DNA of 64,000 nt, taken from contig DATEVL010000150.1 of assembly GCA_035281845.1 (NCBI GenBank), positions 16,789 to 80,788 on the forward strand. Direction: 5' to 3'. Position numbers and translations under genes: made by a program. The stretch's first letter is position 1; every line of letters begins with the position of its first letter. Shown here one piece after another: positions 1-8,097 of this stretch. This stretch comes from DATEVL01 sp035281845 (GTDB taxonomy: Bacteria > Chloroflexota > Anaerolineae > Anaerolineales > E44-bin32). Below the pieces are notes generated by a model. The model ran no database searches. It was not told the origin of the DNA and saw only the letters and a list, made by a program, of their open reading frames with translations.

Positions 1-926
1 CGCATCCCGGGGCCAAACGCTGCAGCAATCTGACGGTTCAGGTCCTCCACGATGCCATCGTCGAGGCCGGGGGGCCGGCCAATCTCCTCGTGGCCGTGGC
101 CGAACCTACGATCGAGACGGCGCAAGAGATCATGCGCCATAAGGACGTACGGCTGTTGACGGTGACCGGGGGGATTGGTGTCGTGCGCGAGGCGATGAAG
201 AGCGGCAAGCGGGCGATCTGTGCCGGGCCGGGGAACCCGCCGGTCGTGGTGGACGAATCGGCGGATCTGGAGCAGGCCGGGCGCGACGTTGTGATCGGCG
301 CTTCGTTCGACAACAACATCACCTGCACCGACGAGAAGGAAGTCTTTGCCGTCGCCTCGATCGCCGATGAGCTCAAGCGCCAAATGATCCGCCACGGCGC
401 GTACGAGATCGATGGCGGGCAGGCCGAGCGCCTGATGAAATCCATATTCACCGAGGTGCCGCCGCGCGGCCAGCACGGGACGATGAACAAGGCGTTCATC
501 GGCAAGAACGCCAACGTCATCCTGCACGAGATCGGCATCGAGGTCGGCGACGAGGTGCGCTTGGTCCTGGTCGAAGTCGAAGCCGACCATCCGCTCGTGC
601 TCTCGGAGCAGATGATGCCGGTCTTCCCGTTGGTGCGGGTGCGGGATGCCGATGAAGGGATCGACCTGGCGAAGAAGGTCGAGCACGGATTTCGCCACAC
701 GGCGGTCATGCACTCCAAGAACCTGGATCATCTCAGCCGCATGGCCCGGGTGATGGACTGCAGCATCTTCGTCAAGAACGGACCGTCGCTGGCCGGGCTG
801 GGCTACGGAGGGGAGGGCTTTTGCTCTTACACCATCGCCAGTCCTACCGGAGAAGGATTGACCAACCCGGTGAGCTTCAGCCGCCTGCGCCGTTGCACGC
901 TGAAGGATGCGTTCCGCATCGTGTAG
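1..926 (+). CDS. CoA-acylating aldehyde dehydrogenase, EutE/PduP family (5' truncated by window)
   Basis: The family converts an aldehyde plus CoA and NAD+ to acyl-CoA, normally inside a bacterial microcompartment. The frame is open from base 3, so the N-terminal part, including any encapsulation peptide, lies outside the window. What remains covers the C-terminal part of the NAD-binding domain and the catalytic domain. The catalytic cysteine is seen in NNITCTDEKEV (codon 324-326), with the family context CAGPGNPPVVVD upstream and a GYGGEGF motif near the end. The following genes encode shell proteins, which supports PduP/EutE rather than an ordinary aldehyde dehydrogenase. The substrate (acetaldehyde, propionaldehyde or other) cannot be told from this piece. 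Family assignment is from recognition of these motifs. Confidence 0.9.
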   Translation, partial: HPGAKRCSNLTVQVLHDAIVEAGGPANLLVAVAEPTIETAQEIMRHKDVRLLTVTGGIGVVREAMKSGKRAICAGPGNPPVVVDESADLEQAGRDVVIGASFDNNITCTDEKEVFAVASIADELKRQMIRHGAYEIDGGQAERLMKSIFTEVPPRGQHGTMNKAFIGKNANVILHEIGIEVGDEVRLVLVEVEADHPLVLSEQMMPVFPLVRVRDADEGIDLAKKVEHGFRHTAVMHSKNLDHLSRMARVMDCSIFVKNGPSLAGLGYGGEGFCSYTIASPTGEGLTNPVSFSRLRRCTLKDAFRIV

Positions 927-950
927 GCGGAGGAATCAGGTGGAAACCGC

Positions 951-1541
951 GTGATCGAGCCCGCCCTCGCCCTGATCGAATACAGCAGCATCGCCGTCGG
1001 GATTCAGGCGGCCGACGCCGTGGCCAAGAAGGCGCCGATCCGCGTGCTCAAGGCGGGGACGATCCAGCCAGGGAAGTTCCTGGTGCTGTTTGGCGGCCAG
1101 GTCGGCGACGTCGAGGAATCGCTGAGTGCCGGGCGGCAAGTCGGTGGCGACAGCGTCGTGGACTTCGTCTACCTGCCGCTGGTTCATCCGGAAGTGGTCG
1201 AGGCCCTCAGCGGGACGCGCCGGACGACCGCCGTGGATGCCTTGGGCGTGATTGAGACGACCAGCGTCGCCTCGACCATCCTGGCGGCGGACGCGGGGGT
1301 GAAGGGCGCCGGAGTCCACCTGGTGGAGATCCGACTGGGCGACGGCCTGGGCGGCAAGGGAATCGTCTTGTATTCGGGACTCGTGGCGGACGTGGAGACG
1401 GCGGTCGAAATCGGCGTTGGGGTTCTGCGGCGTCCCGAGCACCTGCTGCGACGTGTCGTGATCCCGCAGCTGCACCCCGAGGTGTGGACCAACGTCTCGG
1501 CCTCGACCCGCTTCCGCGAACGTGTGGTGGAGTCGAAATGA
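951..1541 (+). CDS. Tandem-BMC-domain microcompartment shell protein (BMC-T)
   Basis: A 196-residue trimeric shell facet protein made of two BMC domains in tandem. The first domain starts with ALALIEYSSIAVGIQAADA and the second with DALGVIETTSVASTILAAD; each continues with the family's strand and GxV elements (GGQVGDVEESL; SGLVADVETAV). There is no cysteine, so the iron-sulfur cluster of PduT-type proteins is not expected. The GTG start lies 24 bases after the dehydrogenase stop, with a purine-rich gcggaggaa upstream. The stop overlaps the next gene by ATGA, indicating one operon. BMC-T trimers can form gated pores for larger substrates or cofactors; that role is inferred from the family. Confidence 0.9.
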   Translation: MIEPALALIEYSSIAVGIQAADAVAKKAPIRVLKAGTIQPGKFLVLFGGQVGDVEESLSAGRQVGGDSVVDFVYLPLVHPEVVEALSGTRRTTAVDALGVIETTSVASTILAADAGVKGAGVHLVEIRLGDGLGGKGIVLYSGLVADVETAVEIGVGVLRRPEHLLRRVVIPQLHPEVWTNVSASTRFRERVVESK

Positions 1542-1861
1542 AATTCGCCCGGGTGATCGGTACGGTTGTCGCCACCCAGAAGGCCGAAGGGCTGGAGGGA
1601 GTGAAGTTGCTCGTCGTCCAACCGCTCGACGAGGGGCGGGCCCCGCAGGGCGACCCGCAGATCGCCGCCGATGCCACGGCCCAGGCCGGCCCCGGCGAGC
1701 TGGTGTTCGTCGTGGCAAGCCGCGAGGCGGCGCAAGCTCTGCCGGTCATCTTCGTCCCGGTCGATCTGGCGATCACCGGGATCATCGACAAGGTCGACGA
1801 TGAACGCGGCCCACGCCGCGCCCGCCCGACCGCAGTGTGGACCGCCGGTCTAGGCGGCTAG
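1538..1861 (+). CDS. BMC vertex protein, EutN/CcmL family (BMC-P), first copy
   Basis: A 107-residue pentameric vertex protein that closes the corners of the microcompartment shell. It begins MKFARVIGTVVATQKAEGL, the typical EutN/CcmL first strand and hinge, followed by KLLVVQPLD, GPGELVFVV and ITGIIDKVD. The ATG overlaps the stop of the BMC-T gene, which fixes the start and implies translational coupling; the frame extends upstream but those residues do not resemble the family. A tail of about 18 residues after the last strand (ERGPRRARPT region) is absent from the second copy and could be a contact extension. It is clearly divergent from the neighbouring copy, so the two are probably not interchangeable. 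Confidence 0.88.
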   Translation: MKFARVIGTVVATQKAEGLEGVKLLVVQPLDEGRAPQGDPQIAADATAQAGPGELVFVVASREAAQALPVIFVPVDLAITGIIDKVDDERGPRRARPTAVWTAGLGG

Positions 1862-1862
1862 C

Positions 1863-2144
1863 ATGTACATCGGCAAGGTCGTCGGGACGGTCGTGGCCAC
1901 GGTCAAGCTCTCGCACCTCGACCGGCGCAAGCTGCTCTTGGTGGATCAACTCGATTTGGCCGGCAACGAGACCGGCGATTACGACATCGCCGTCGATACC
2001 GTCCAGGCCGGCCCGGGCGACACCGTGCTCGTGATCGATGAAGGCAACGGGGCACGACAAGTGCTCGGGTTGGACCCGGGCGCGGTCCGGGCGGTGATCG
2101 TCGGTATCGTGGACGAGGTGACGCTAGGCGCCGCCATAGCCTGA
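1863..2144 (+). CDS. BMC vertex protein, EutN/CcmL family (BMC-P), second copy
   Basis: A 93-residue vertex protein starting one base after the preceding stop. It shows the canonical fold markers: MYIGKVVGTVVATVK at the start, KLLLVDQLD, then GPGDTVLVIDEGNGARQ, and a closing VIVGIVDEV. The GNGARQ segment matches the GSxAR turn of the family better than the first copy does. It is the last recognisable gene of the microcompartment operon: the next gene is convergent and encodes triosephosphate isomerase. Two vertex paralogues in one locus are common and may occupy different vertices or mark duplicated function. Confidence 0.9.
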   Translation: MYIGKVVGTVVATVKLSHLDRRKLLLVDQLDLAGNETGDYDIAVDTVQAGPGDTVLVIDEGNGARQVLGLDPGAVRAVIVGIVDEVTLGAAIA

Positions 2145-2368
2145 GAACACGCTTTGCCTATTTCATGCCGACGAAGTCCAGCCGCACGTCCCCATGAGAG
2201 GCTCCTGTCCGACCCCCACCCCGCCTTCCCCCTGCTTAGTCAATGCCTCGCGGAACCAGTTGAAGGGCAGGGGGAGGGGAGTCTTCCAAGGGGAAGGGGT
2301 GGGGCCAAGAAGCGATGCTGGTCTACTTGTCAAGTCGCGGGCTCCATTCGACGCTACCCAGCGCCGTC
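2145..2368. other. Intergenic region between convergent genes
   Basis: 224 bases between the microcompartment operon and tpiA. It contains GC-rich imperfect inverted stretches (ccttccccctgc near 2228 and gcagggggagggg-like sequence near 2267) but no clear stem with a T run. No coding potential is recognised. Confidence 0.4.
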
Positions 2369-3145
2369 CTAACCGCGCTTCGCTTCGGCTGCCCGGCGGA
2401 CAAGAAGGGGAAAATCGTCTTTGAGGCTGGCGCCGCCGACCAAAGCACCATCCAAGTCCGGCATAGCCATGAACGAGGCGATGTTCTCGGCCGTAACGCT
2501 GCCGCCGTAGAGGACGCGAACGGCGTCGGCCACGTCCTGGCGGAAAACATCTGCGATCGAACCGCGGATGACGAGTGAGGCGGTGCGATTGGCGTCGGCC
2601 GGCGTCGCGGCCCGGCCGGTGCCGATAGCCCAAATGGGTTCGTAGGCGATCAGGCAGACGGAAGCCTGTTCCTCCGTCAAGCCCACAAAGGCGCTTCGCA
2701 CCTGCGCCCCGACGACCTCTTGGGTCTTTCCGGTTTCATTCTGGGACTGATTCTCTCCAACACAGACGATCGGGGTCAGCCCGTGCGCCATCGCCGTCGC
2801 CACCTTGCGGCGTATGGCATCGTCGGTTTCATCCTGGCTGGCGGTGGCGCGGCGCTCGGAGTGGCCTACGATGACAAAAGAGCACAACCCTTCGAGCATC
2901 GGGGCGGCGATCTCTCCGGTGTACGCGCCCTTCGGCTCAGGGTGGACGTTCTGCGCACCGAGCCGCAGCCGCGTGCCGCGCAACGCGTCGGCGACAGCGG
3001 CAAGCGCGGTAAAGGGAGGACAAACAACGACCTCGATTCCCTCCGGCTCGCCCAGCCCCCGCCGGGTGCGGCGGATGAATTCAACTGCCTCTGCCGGACG
3101 GCCCAGGTTCATCTTCCAGTTAGCGGCGATCAGAGGATTGCGCAT
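2369..3145 (-). CDS. tpiA: Triosephosphate isomerase
   Basis: Interconverts dihydroxyacetone phosphate and glyceraldehyde 3-phosphate in the cytoplasm. The 258-residue length fits the family. Substrate-binding NWKMN is near the N terminus, the catalytic histidine and its context are in IVGHSERR, the catalytic glutamate is in AYEPIWAIGTG, and phosphate-binding LYGGSV and LVGGASL are near the end. The ATG at 3145 gives the standard MRNPLIAANWKMN start; a longer frame upstream overlaps the preceding gene and is unlikely. It lies 34 bases after a squalene/phytoene-synthase-like gene on the same strand. gap and pgk are located more than 45 kb away in this window, so the glycolytic genes are split. 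Confidence 0.97.
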   Translation of the reverse strand: MRNPLIAANWKMNLGRPAEAVEFIRRTRRGLGEPEGIEVVVCPPFTALAAVADALRGTRLRLGAQNVHPEPKGAYTGEIAAPMLEGLCSFVIVGHSERRATASQDETDDAIRRKVATAMAHGLTPIVCVGENQSQNETGKTQEVVGAQVRSAFVGLTEEQASVCLIAYEPIWAIGTGRAATPADANRTASLVIRGSIADVFRQDVADAVRVLYGGSVTAENIASFMAMPDLDGALVGGASLKDDFPLLVRRAAEAKRG

Positions 3146-3179
3146 AGCCAGAAAAGGATGAGAAGGATGAAGGCGGAGG

Positions 3180-4001
3180 TCAACCCTGCCCGTCCGCCTC
3201 GCCGACCAGGGCCAGGACGGCTTCACGCGTCAGCTTCGGCTCGCCTCGGGCCATGGCGTCGAGGGTGGCATAGGCAAGTTTGAGGGGGATCTGGTAGAGG
3301 GCGTAGAAGGCCCTGGACGGCACGGAGAGGGCGTAGGCTTCGGCGCGGCCGAGGCACTCGCGGGCATAGGCCATCACGCGTTCCGCGGTGTAGCCGGGCG
3401 GAAAGAAGTCGATGCCTCGGGCCAGGTCATCGGATCGGTTGCGCACGATGTTGACCAGCTGCAAACCCCGACCGAACAAGACAGCGTGCGAGCGGTCGAC
3501 TTGTGAGCCCTCGAAGAACGCCAGCAAATCGCACAGCAGGATCCCGACAGAACCGGCAACGCTGAAGGTGTAGCGGTCGAGGGCCTCGAGACTGTCGATA
3601 CTCCAGCTCACACCCGCCCAGTACGCCATCCGGTCGGCCATCGCCGCGATGGCTTCCCAGATCCGCGGGGCGATGGCTGCCGGGGCCAGAATCGCCCAGT
3701 CCGCCAGGTGAAGAGAGACCTCGGGAAGGGTATTCCGATAGGCGGCGAGGGCGGCGTCAATCGGCGCCCGATCGAAAGCCTCCACCGAGGTCTGGCCCTG
3801 GAAGGCCAGGCTCAGGGCGCCAAGCAGCTCGACTTTCTTCTCGTTCGAGACGTCGGGGTGGTCCTCGATTTCATCCAGGGCGCGCATGCACAGGTAGCCG
3901 GAGGCAACGGCCTCCCGCAGTCCAGCAGGCAGACGGACGACGGGTAGGTAGAATGTCCGGCTGGTCTCTCTGAGCGCGACGAGCATGTCAATCGTGGACA
4001 C
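3180..4001 (-). CDS. Squalene/phytoene synthase family protein
   Basis: Predicted trans-isoprenyl diphosphate condensing enzyme of the all-alpha class I fold, about 273 residues. The first Asp-rich motif is DEIED, after CMRAL, and the second region reads LVNIVRNRSDDLARG followed by FFP, as in squalene, dehydrosqualene and phytoene synthases. Several family residues in the second motif are altered (NRSDD instead of DVxED), so the product is uncertain. A GTG at 4001 preceded by ggagccggaag gives the family-like start STIDML; the frame continues upstream to 4079, but the added residues are Pro/Arg/Ala-rich and unconvincing. It is probably co-transcribed with tpiA. Alternative: an inactive or chaperone-like family member. 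Confidence 0.78.
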   Translation of the reverse strand: MSTIDMLVALRETSRTFYLPVVRLPAGLREAVASGYLCMRALDEIEDHPDVSNEKKVELLGALSLAFQGQTSVEAFDRAPIDAALAAYRNTLPEVSLHLADWAILAPAAIAPRIWEAIAAMADRMAYWAGVSWSIDSLEALDRYTFSVAGSVGILLCDLLAFFEGSQVDRSHAVLFGRGLQLVNIVRNRSDDLARGIDFFPPGYTAERVMAYARECLGRAEAYALSVPSRAFYALYQIPLKLAYATLDAMARGEPKLTREAVLALVGEADGQG

Positions 4002-4686
4002 TTCCGGCTCCCTGGCGGTTCGCACCGCCGCGGCAGTGCGCAAGGACCCTATTCTTGGCGGGGGAGGGCAAGTTGTCAAGAGGAATCACGTTGTGCTGCG
4101 AAGGCCCAGGCAGGGCTTCGGGACCCCGGGGGCCGGCTCTGAGAACCAGCTTGGGCTACTCCCCGTTGGCATCCGGAGGACAGCCAGACACGAGCGATTG
4201 ACTCACCTGTCCACCCACTCGTCGTTGTGCCTGGGTCGTCGTAAGGTGTCTGTAAGGTGGTCCGCAAGGTCATCCCCCATAGACTCTACAAAGATGGGCC
4301 GGTTCGACAGGAAAGCGGCGCGCCCGCTTTCGTCGGGAGAAGGATCATGGCGAGGATGATCGGTGATGACGAGATCCAGTCGTTCCTGCACAGGAACGCT
4401 CATCACTATCCATCGCAAATCTCGCTGATCCAGGCCGCGGTCGACTTGCTGTGGCCGGAAGGGGCGCCGACCGGTGGGGCCGAAAGGGTCGTCAGGATCT
4501 GTCTCGATGGTGCAGCACAGCGCCTATCCGGGAGCCCTCCTTCTGGGCGACTTCTGGCGGCGCCGGGCACGAGCCCGATCTAGCCCCGCCGACCTGGAGG
4601 CGCAAACTTCGGGCCCAGCGACCCATGGCTCGGGGTCGACGGTTTCACCTAGAATAGCCAACGGGCGCCGCGGGGAGGCCTCTCAG
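4002..4686. other. 685-base region between divergent genes, one weak small ORF
   Basis: This stretch separates the squalene-synthase-like gene (minus) from a lipoprotein gene (plus). It contains one Shine-Dalgarno-preceded small ORF (4347-4583, listed separately) and a short near-direct repeat gtaaggtgtctgtaaggtgg at 4239-4258. No RNA gene was recognised. Confidence 0.4.
4347..4583 (+). CDS. Possible small protein, 78 aa
   Basis: No family recognised. The ATG at 4347 is preceded by gggagaagga at 4335-4344, a good ribosome binding site. The first half (GDDEIQSFLHRNAHHYPSQ, then SLIQAAVDLLWPEG) looks like an amphipathic helical protein; the C-terminal third is Gly/Pro/Arg/Ser-rich and could be out of its natural frame. 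An antisense frame at 4203-4418 is also open. Third-position base choice is GC-rich at the start and drifts later. Low confidence; it may be a remnant of a longer gene. Confidence 0.3.
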   Translation: MARMIGDDEIQSFLHRNAHHYPSQISLIQAAVDLLWPEGAPTGGAERVVRICLDGAAQRLSGSPPSGRLLAAPGTSPI

Positions 4687-5481
4687 TTGCGCGTCACATC
4701 CGTTCTCCATAGCGCTGCGGCCAGGCTTGTCGTGTCGACGCTGTCCTTTGCCGGGTTGGCGACATTCCTCGTCGGATGCCAATCGGTCGCAGCCGCCTTC
4801 GGCCCACCGACGTCCACACCCACCGCCACGTCCACACCGACACGGACATCGACTCCGACGGCAACTGCCACCCCGACGGAGACTCCGACGCCCACGATCA
4901 CCCTGACACCGACGATCACCGATACTCCCACGATCACCCCGACGCCAACCTTCGACTTCCCCGACGTCACGGTGAGCGAACAGGCCCACTGCCGCTACGG
5001 CCCGAACAAGAACTACCTGCACGCAGGAGATCTGTACGAGGGGGACCACGGCTTGCTCTGGAACCGCAACTCCAACGGGACCTGGCTGTGGGTGCGGTTC
5101 GACAAGCTCTGGTACGCCTGCTGGGTGGCGGCCTCGGTGGTTGATGTCGACGGCGACATCTTCAGCGTCGTCCGGATCACGACCAAGTTGCCGCATTCGG
5201 TGCTCTACGATCCACCGGACATGGTCACAGCCGTGCGGCAGGGCGATGATGTCGTCATCAGCTGGGAGCCGGTCTACATGACGGTGGACGACGACCGGGG
5301 ATACTTCGTCGAGGCGACGGTCTGCCAGGGAGGCCAGCTGGTCTTCTATCCCATCGCTGTCAACGGCACGTCTGTCACCATTGAGGACGACACGTCTTGC
5401 GATGGAGAGTCGAAGGCCAAACTGTACACCGTCGAGAAACACGGCTACACCGACCCGGTTTCGGTCCCCTGGCCGGACTGA
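4687..5481 (+). CDS. Lipoprotein with Thr/Pro linker, SH3b-like and fibronectin-III-like domains
   Basis: About 264 residues, predicted to be anchored on the outer face of the membrane. TTG at 4687 is chosen because ggggagg (4671-4677) lies 9 bases upstream and because it yields a typical signal peptide ending in a lipobox (ATFLVGC). An ATG further upstream only adds low-complexity sequence. After the Cys comes a roughly 50-residue linker of TPT repeats, then an SH3b-like domain (AHCRYGPNKNY, WVRFDKLWYACWV), then a strand-rich domain with VVISWEPV resembling fibronectin type III. SH3b domains often bind cell-wall material, so a surface or wall-associated role is inferred. No enzymatic motif was seen. 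Confidence 0.75.
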   Translation: MRVTSVLHSAAARLVVSTLSFAGLATFLVGCQSVAAAFGPPTSTPTATSTPTRTSTPTATATPTETPTPTITLTPTITDTPTITPTPTFDFPDVTVSEQAHCRYGPNKNYLHAGDLYEGDHGLLWNRNSNGTWLWVRFDKLWYACWVAASVVDVDGDIFSVVRITTKLPHSVLYDPPDMVTAVRQGDDVVISWEPVYMTVDDDRGYFVEATVCQGGQLVFYPIAVNGTSVTIEDDTSCDGESKAKLYTVEKHGYTDPVSVPWPD

Positions 5482-5484
5482 AGG

Positions 5485-5520
5485 TAGTGGTCAGTGGTCA
5501 GTGGTGAGTGGTCAGTGGCG
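5485..5520 (+). repeat. AGTGGTC tandem array directly after a stop codon
   Basis: Four to five imperfect copies of the heptamer AGTGGTC/GGTCAGT begin 4 bases after the stop of the preceding lipoprotein gene. The same motif recurs at 8347, 8473, 10938, 16937, 23996, 36193, 45477 and 60793. Confidence 0.85.
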
Positions 5521-5548
5521 AGCGTTGCGTCGGAAGAGATCGTAGGCC

Positions 5549-5584
5549 GAATCGCCAATCGCCAAGTTCCAATCGCCCGCTTCC
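5549..5584. repeat. ATCGCCAATC-type short repeat
   Basis: gccgaatcgccaatcgccaag and following sequence contain repeated AATCGCC units, matching a longer array at 36282-36353. It is intergenic, between the lipoprotein and the glycosyltransferase gene. Confidence 0.7.
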
Positions 5585-5663
5585 ACCCCGCGGGTCGTTC
5601 GACCGCTCCGTTCTAGTCGAACGCCGATGATGCCCAGTTCTCAGTAACGAACGGGCTGGCATG

Positions 5664-7649
5664 TCATTCCCCTTCACGACGTTTACCCACCGTCGCGAGC
5701 AGGGCCCCGTCTGCCCTGACTTCATAGAGCGTCTCCATCTCCGGGATGGACACGGACTTTCCAGGACCCCTGCGGCACGCGATTGCGAAATCGGGATCCG
5801 GCACATCTTGAGTCTCTTGTACAAGCTCAAGGTCCTCCCGGGCGAAGGGGGCTAACAGGTCGACATAGTTCGATATCGACTCGACTCGGGCTTCCGGTCC
5901 GGCCACCGTGTTCACGACGGTCATCGCTTCCCGAAGGCCGGTACACCAATAGTCGAGCTCGAACCTTCCGTCGGCACCCCGCACCCCTCCCACTAACTCG
6001 TTGTAGTAGATGTATTCATACGGATGCAGCCGCACAATACCCAGCACTCCCGGAGCCAATGCCACCACGACCAGCCCCGCCCGAACGATCGGAGCACGCA
6101 ACGCATCCCCGATCTTCCACGCCCCAAAACCCATGATCAAGAATGCAGGCGGCACCGCGAACAGGATGTGTCGGAAGTTGTTGTAGATCGGAGTCAACCC
6201 AACCATAACAGCGACAACCGGAACACCGAACCAGATCCAGACAAGGGCTACCATCAGCCTGCGAGATCTGTCCAGCTTGGACAGAGCCCATGAGTAGGGG
6301 ACTCCGACAAGGAAGACAACCACCGCGGGTAGCGTGAGCTGGATGGCGAGCAGCGATGGTACATACTGCCACGGCAAATCGCCCGAAAAGTACAGGGTTC
6401 CCCAGAAGCGCACGTGAAACTCTGCGAATGTGGGCAGTTCGGACACGCGGTGGGCGAGGCCGACGAGCGGGTTCCCCCAGAGCACCGGCCACGTCAGATA
6501 GGTCGTCAGCGCCGCCACGGCTCCATACACTACCAACCCCGCTGTCGCCCGCCGCCCACTCCGCCCGATCCAGTAGGCCGCAACAAGAACCCCGGCAAAC
6601 GGGGCCACAGCCCGAATCGATGTCGTCAATCCTAGAACGATCCCTGCCACCACCACGAGGCCCCAGAGGCGGAACCACTTCCCTAGGGTATTGGCGTAGC
6701 TCTCCGGAACGGCGTGTCTTAACAGCCCCAAGAGTCCCGCCACCACCCCTACAGTGACCACGATCCGCCACCATGCAAAGAACGACTCGACCTTCGCCAC
6801 GTAGGCACTCAATGGAGTCTTGTACGCATCCTCCGCAATCCACCGAAACAATCCGACAATGAACCCCGGCCCGTTCCCGCTGTAGATCTTCCCTAGAAGA
6901 CCCTGTGCCCCATCTTGGACGCCCCCCAACCACCACAGGTCGAGTAGCACGATCACCCCCAAAAACCCGCCAACTCCGATCCATCCCCGCCTTGCAAGCG
7001 ACAACCGCCTCCACTCCAGAGCCACCCCCGCCCGCCGCAACGGCCCCTCCTGCTCCGTCGACCCCCTGCGCTCGACCATCAACCGGGACTCGACCGCCGC
7101 CCAACCCAGCTCGACCGACGCAAGAAAGAACACCATCAGCGGTGTGTCCTTCTGGTTGATGAACCCGTGTCCGAACAGAACGGGCTGCGTGATGAACAGA
7201 GCCGTCACGAACAGCGCCACCCCGCGCGGCATCAGGCGCAGCGCAATTCGATAGAACAGGAAGACCCCCAATAGAAACGTGATGAAGTTGGTCAGATGCA
7301 GCCCGTCCGTCAACAACCAACTCCGATGCAGCGTGTGAAACAGCCGCGACGTCACCGTGAACACCATGAAGTAGAACGGTCCATTGAAATACTCGACGTC
7401 CGGTGACCGCAGAAACCCTCCCCCTTGATATGCCTGGAGAAATAGACGCCCGGTGGTGAGGTTCCGGTGTTCATCCATCGAAGCCCCATAATCCGTCAGA
7501 GTCACAACCCCCAGGATCAATAGGAATAGGAGCCCCAGCAGAACCAACCCGTACCTCGATTGGATCAACCTCCGCAAGGCGGGCGGCAAGGATTCGCGTC
7601 GACGGCGCGCACGATCATCGTGGCCGATCATCTTCCCTTCAATCGACAA
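5664..7649 (-). CDS. GT-C family membrane glycosyltransferase (PMT/ArnT-like)
   Basis: A 661-residue polytopic membrane protein with about 11-13 hydrophobic helices, resembling dolichyl- or polyprenyl-phosphate sugar transferases (PMT_2 type). After the first helix comes YGASMDEH, the acidic DE motif that in GT-C enzymes sits in the first external loop and acts in catalysis. GFINQKDTPL in a later loop matches the N-P/Q-K-D motif of this family. The C-terminal region is soluble. The start is uncertain: TTG at 7649, abutting an upstream TAG, or ATG at 7631 with gaaggga just before it. The acceptor and sugar are unknown. A polyprenyl synthase and cell-wall genes are encoded elsewhere in the window. 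Confidence 0.8.
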   Translation of the reverse strand: MSIEGKMIGHDDRARRRRESLPPALRRLIQSRYGLVLLGLLFLLILGVVTLTDYGASMDEHRNLTTGRLFLQAYQGGGFLRSPDVEYFNGPFYFMVFTVTSRLFHTLHRSWLLTDGLHLTNFITFLLGVFLFYRIALRLMPRGVALFVTALFITQPVLFGHGFINQKDTPLMVFFLASVELGWAAVESRLMVERRGSTEQEGPLRRAGVALEWRRLSLARRGWIGVGGFLGVIVLLDLWWLGGVQDGAQGLLGKIYSGNGPGFIVGLFRWIAEDAYKTPLSAYVAKVESFFAWWRIVVTVGVVAGLLGLLRHAVPESYANTLGKWFRLWGLVVVAGIVLGLTTSIRAVAPFAGVLVAAYWIGRSGRRATAGLVVYGAVAALTTYLTWPVLWGNPLVGLAHRVSELPTFAEFHVRFWGTLYFSGDLPWQYVPSLLAIQLTLPAVVVFLVGVPYSWALSKLDRSRRLMVALVWIWFGVPVVAVMVGLTPIYNNFRHILFAVPPAFLIMGFGAWKIGDALRAPIVRAGLVVVALAPGVLGIVRLHPYEYIYYNELVGGVRGADGRFELDYWCTGLREAMTVVNTVAGPEARVESISNYVDLLAPFAREDLELVQETQDVPDPDFAIACRRGPGKSVSIPEMETLYEVRADGALLATVGKRREGE

Positions 7650-7832
7650 CTACGCGCGTTGTCTTGACGGCACGGGTTCACGGATTGGGCTCCCGGCCGT
7701 GGGGGTTTCCCCAGGTAAGGGGCACACCCAGCGCGCAAACGGGTCCACCTGAGCGTCCTTGGCCAGTGCAAGCCGTGCCCTCTTCTCTGACTTGACAGTT
7801 CGTTTCCACAATTCGGGTCGAAGACGGCCGCC

Positions 7833-7973
7833 TCATATCTCGGCGATATGCCCATGCGAAGGCCGGATTCGCACCTTGGTGCCCGCCTGTGCGAGCCGAA
7901 GATCTTTCGGGCGAAGGCTCAGTCGTCCTCGCACCCACAGCCACTTGGTTTCAAGCTGCGCGGTTAAGATCAT
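7833..7973 (-). CDS. Possible 46-aa leader ORF with in-frame read-through region
   Basis: No family recognised. The ATG at 7973 is preceded on the minus strand by ggaggaggt, among the best ribosome binding sites in the window. The peptide is basic (for example LETKWLWVRGRLSLRPKD) and ends at a TGA at 7833-7835. The same frame then stays open for 60 more codons to a TAG at 7650-7652, which directly abuts the TTG at 7649 that can start the glycosyltransferase. It may be a leader peptide, a broken gene of about 107 codons, or chance; a selenocysteine insertion element was not identified. Confidence 0.3.
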   Translation of the reverse strand: MILTAQLETKWLWVRGRLSLRPKDLRLAQAGTKVRIRPSHGHIAEI

Positions 7974-8064
7974 ACCTCCTCCATGTCACGTGCATGCCTC
8001 CGATTGACTCATTTGCTGGGAATTCTCGCGGAGGTGCACAAGTACGCTGTTACGCGCCCCGTGT

Positions 8065-8070
8065 TATGAT
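8065..8070 (+). promoter_or_regulatory. Candidate -10 element TATGAT
   Basis: One mismatch from TATAAT, placing the transcript start near 8077, about 20 bases before the TTG start of the small membrane protein gene. No good -35 hexamer is seen at 16-18 bases upstream. Confidence 0.35.
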
Positions 8071-8097
8071 TGGATCAGTGGCGGAGGCGGAAAAGAC

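Larger units (their letters stand above)
7650..8097. other. 448-base region upstream of the glycosyltransferase gene
   Basis: It contains a small minus-strand ORF with a strong ribosome binding site (7833-7973, listed separately) and a plus-strand -10-like hexamer TATGAT at 8065-8070. No structural RNA was recognised. Confidence 0.4.

Noticed and set aside
4203..4418. Minus-strand small ORF opposite the 4347 ORF
   Set aside because: No ribosome binding site and less convincing composition than the plus-strand frame.
7792..7797. TTGACA as a promoter -35 for the small membrane protein gene
   Set aside because: No -10-like hexamer lies 16-18 bases downstream.
7833..7835. TGA as a selenocysteine codon
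   Set aside because: No SECIS-like hairpin was identified directly after the TGA and the protein has no known selenoprotein context.
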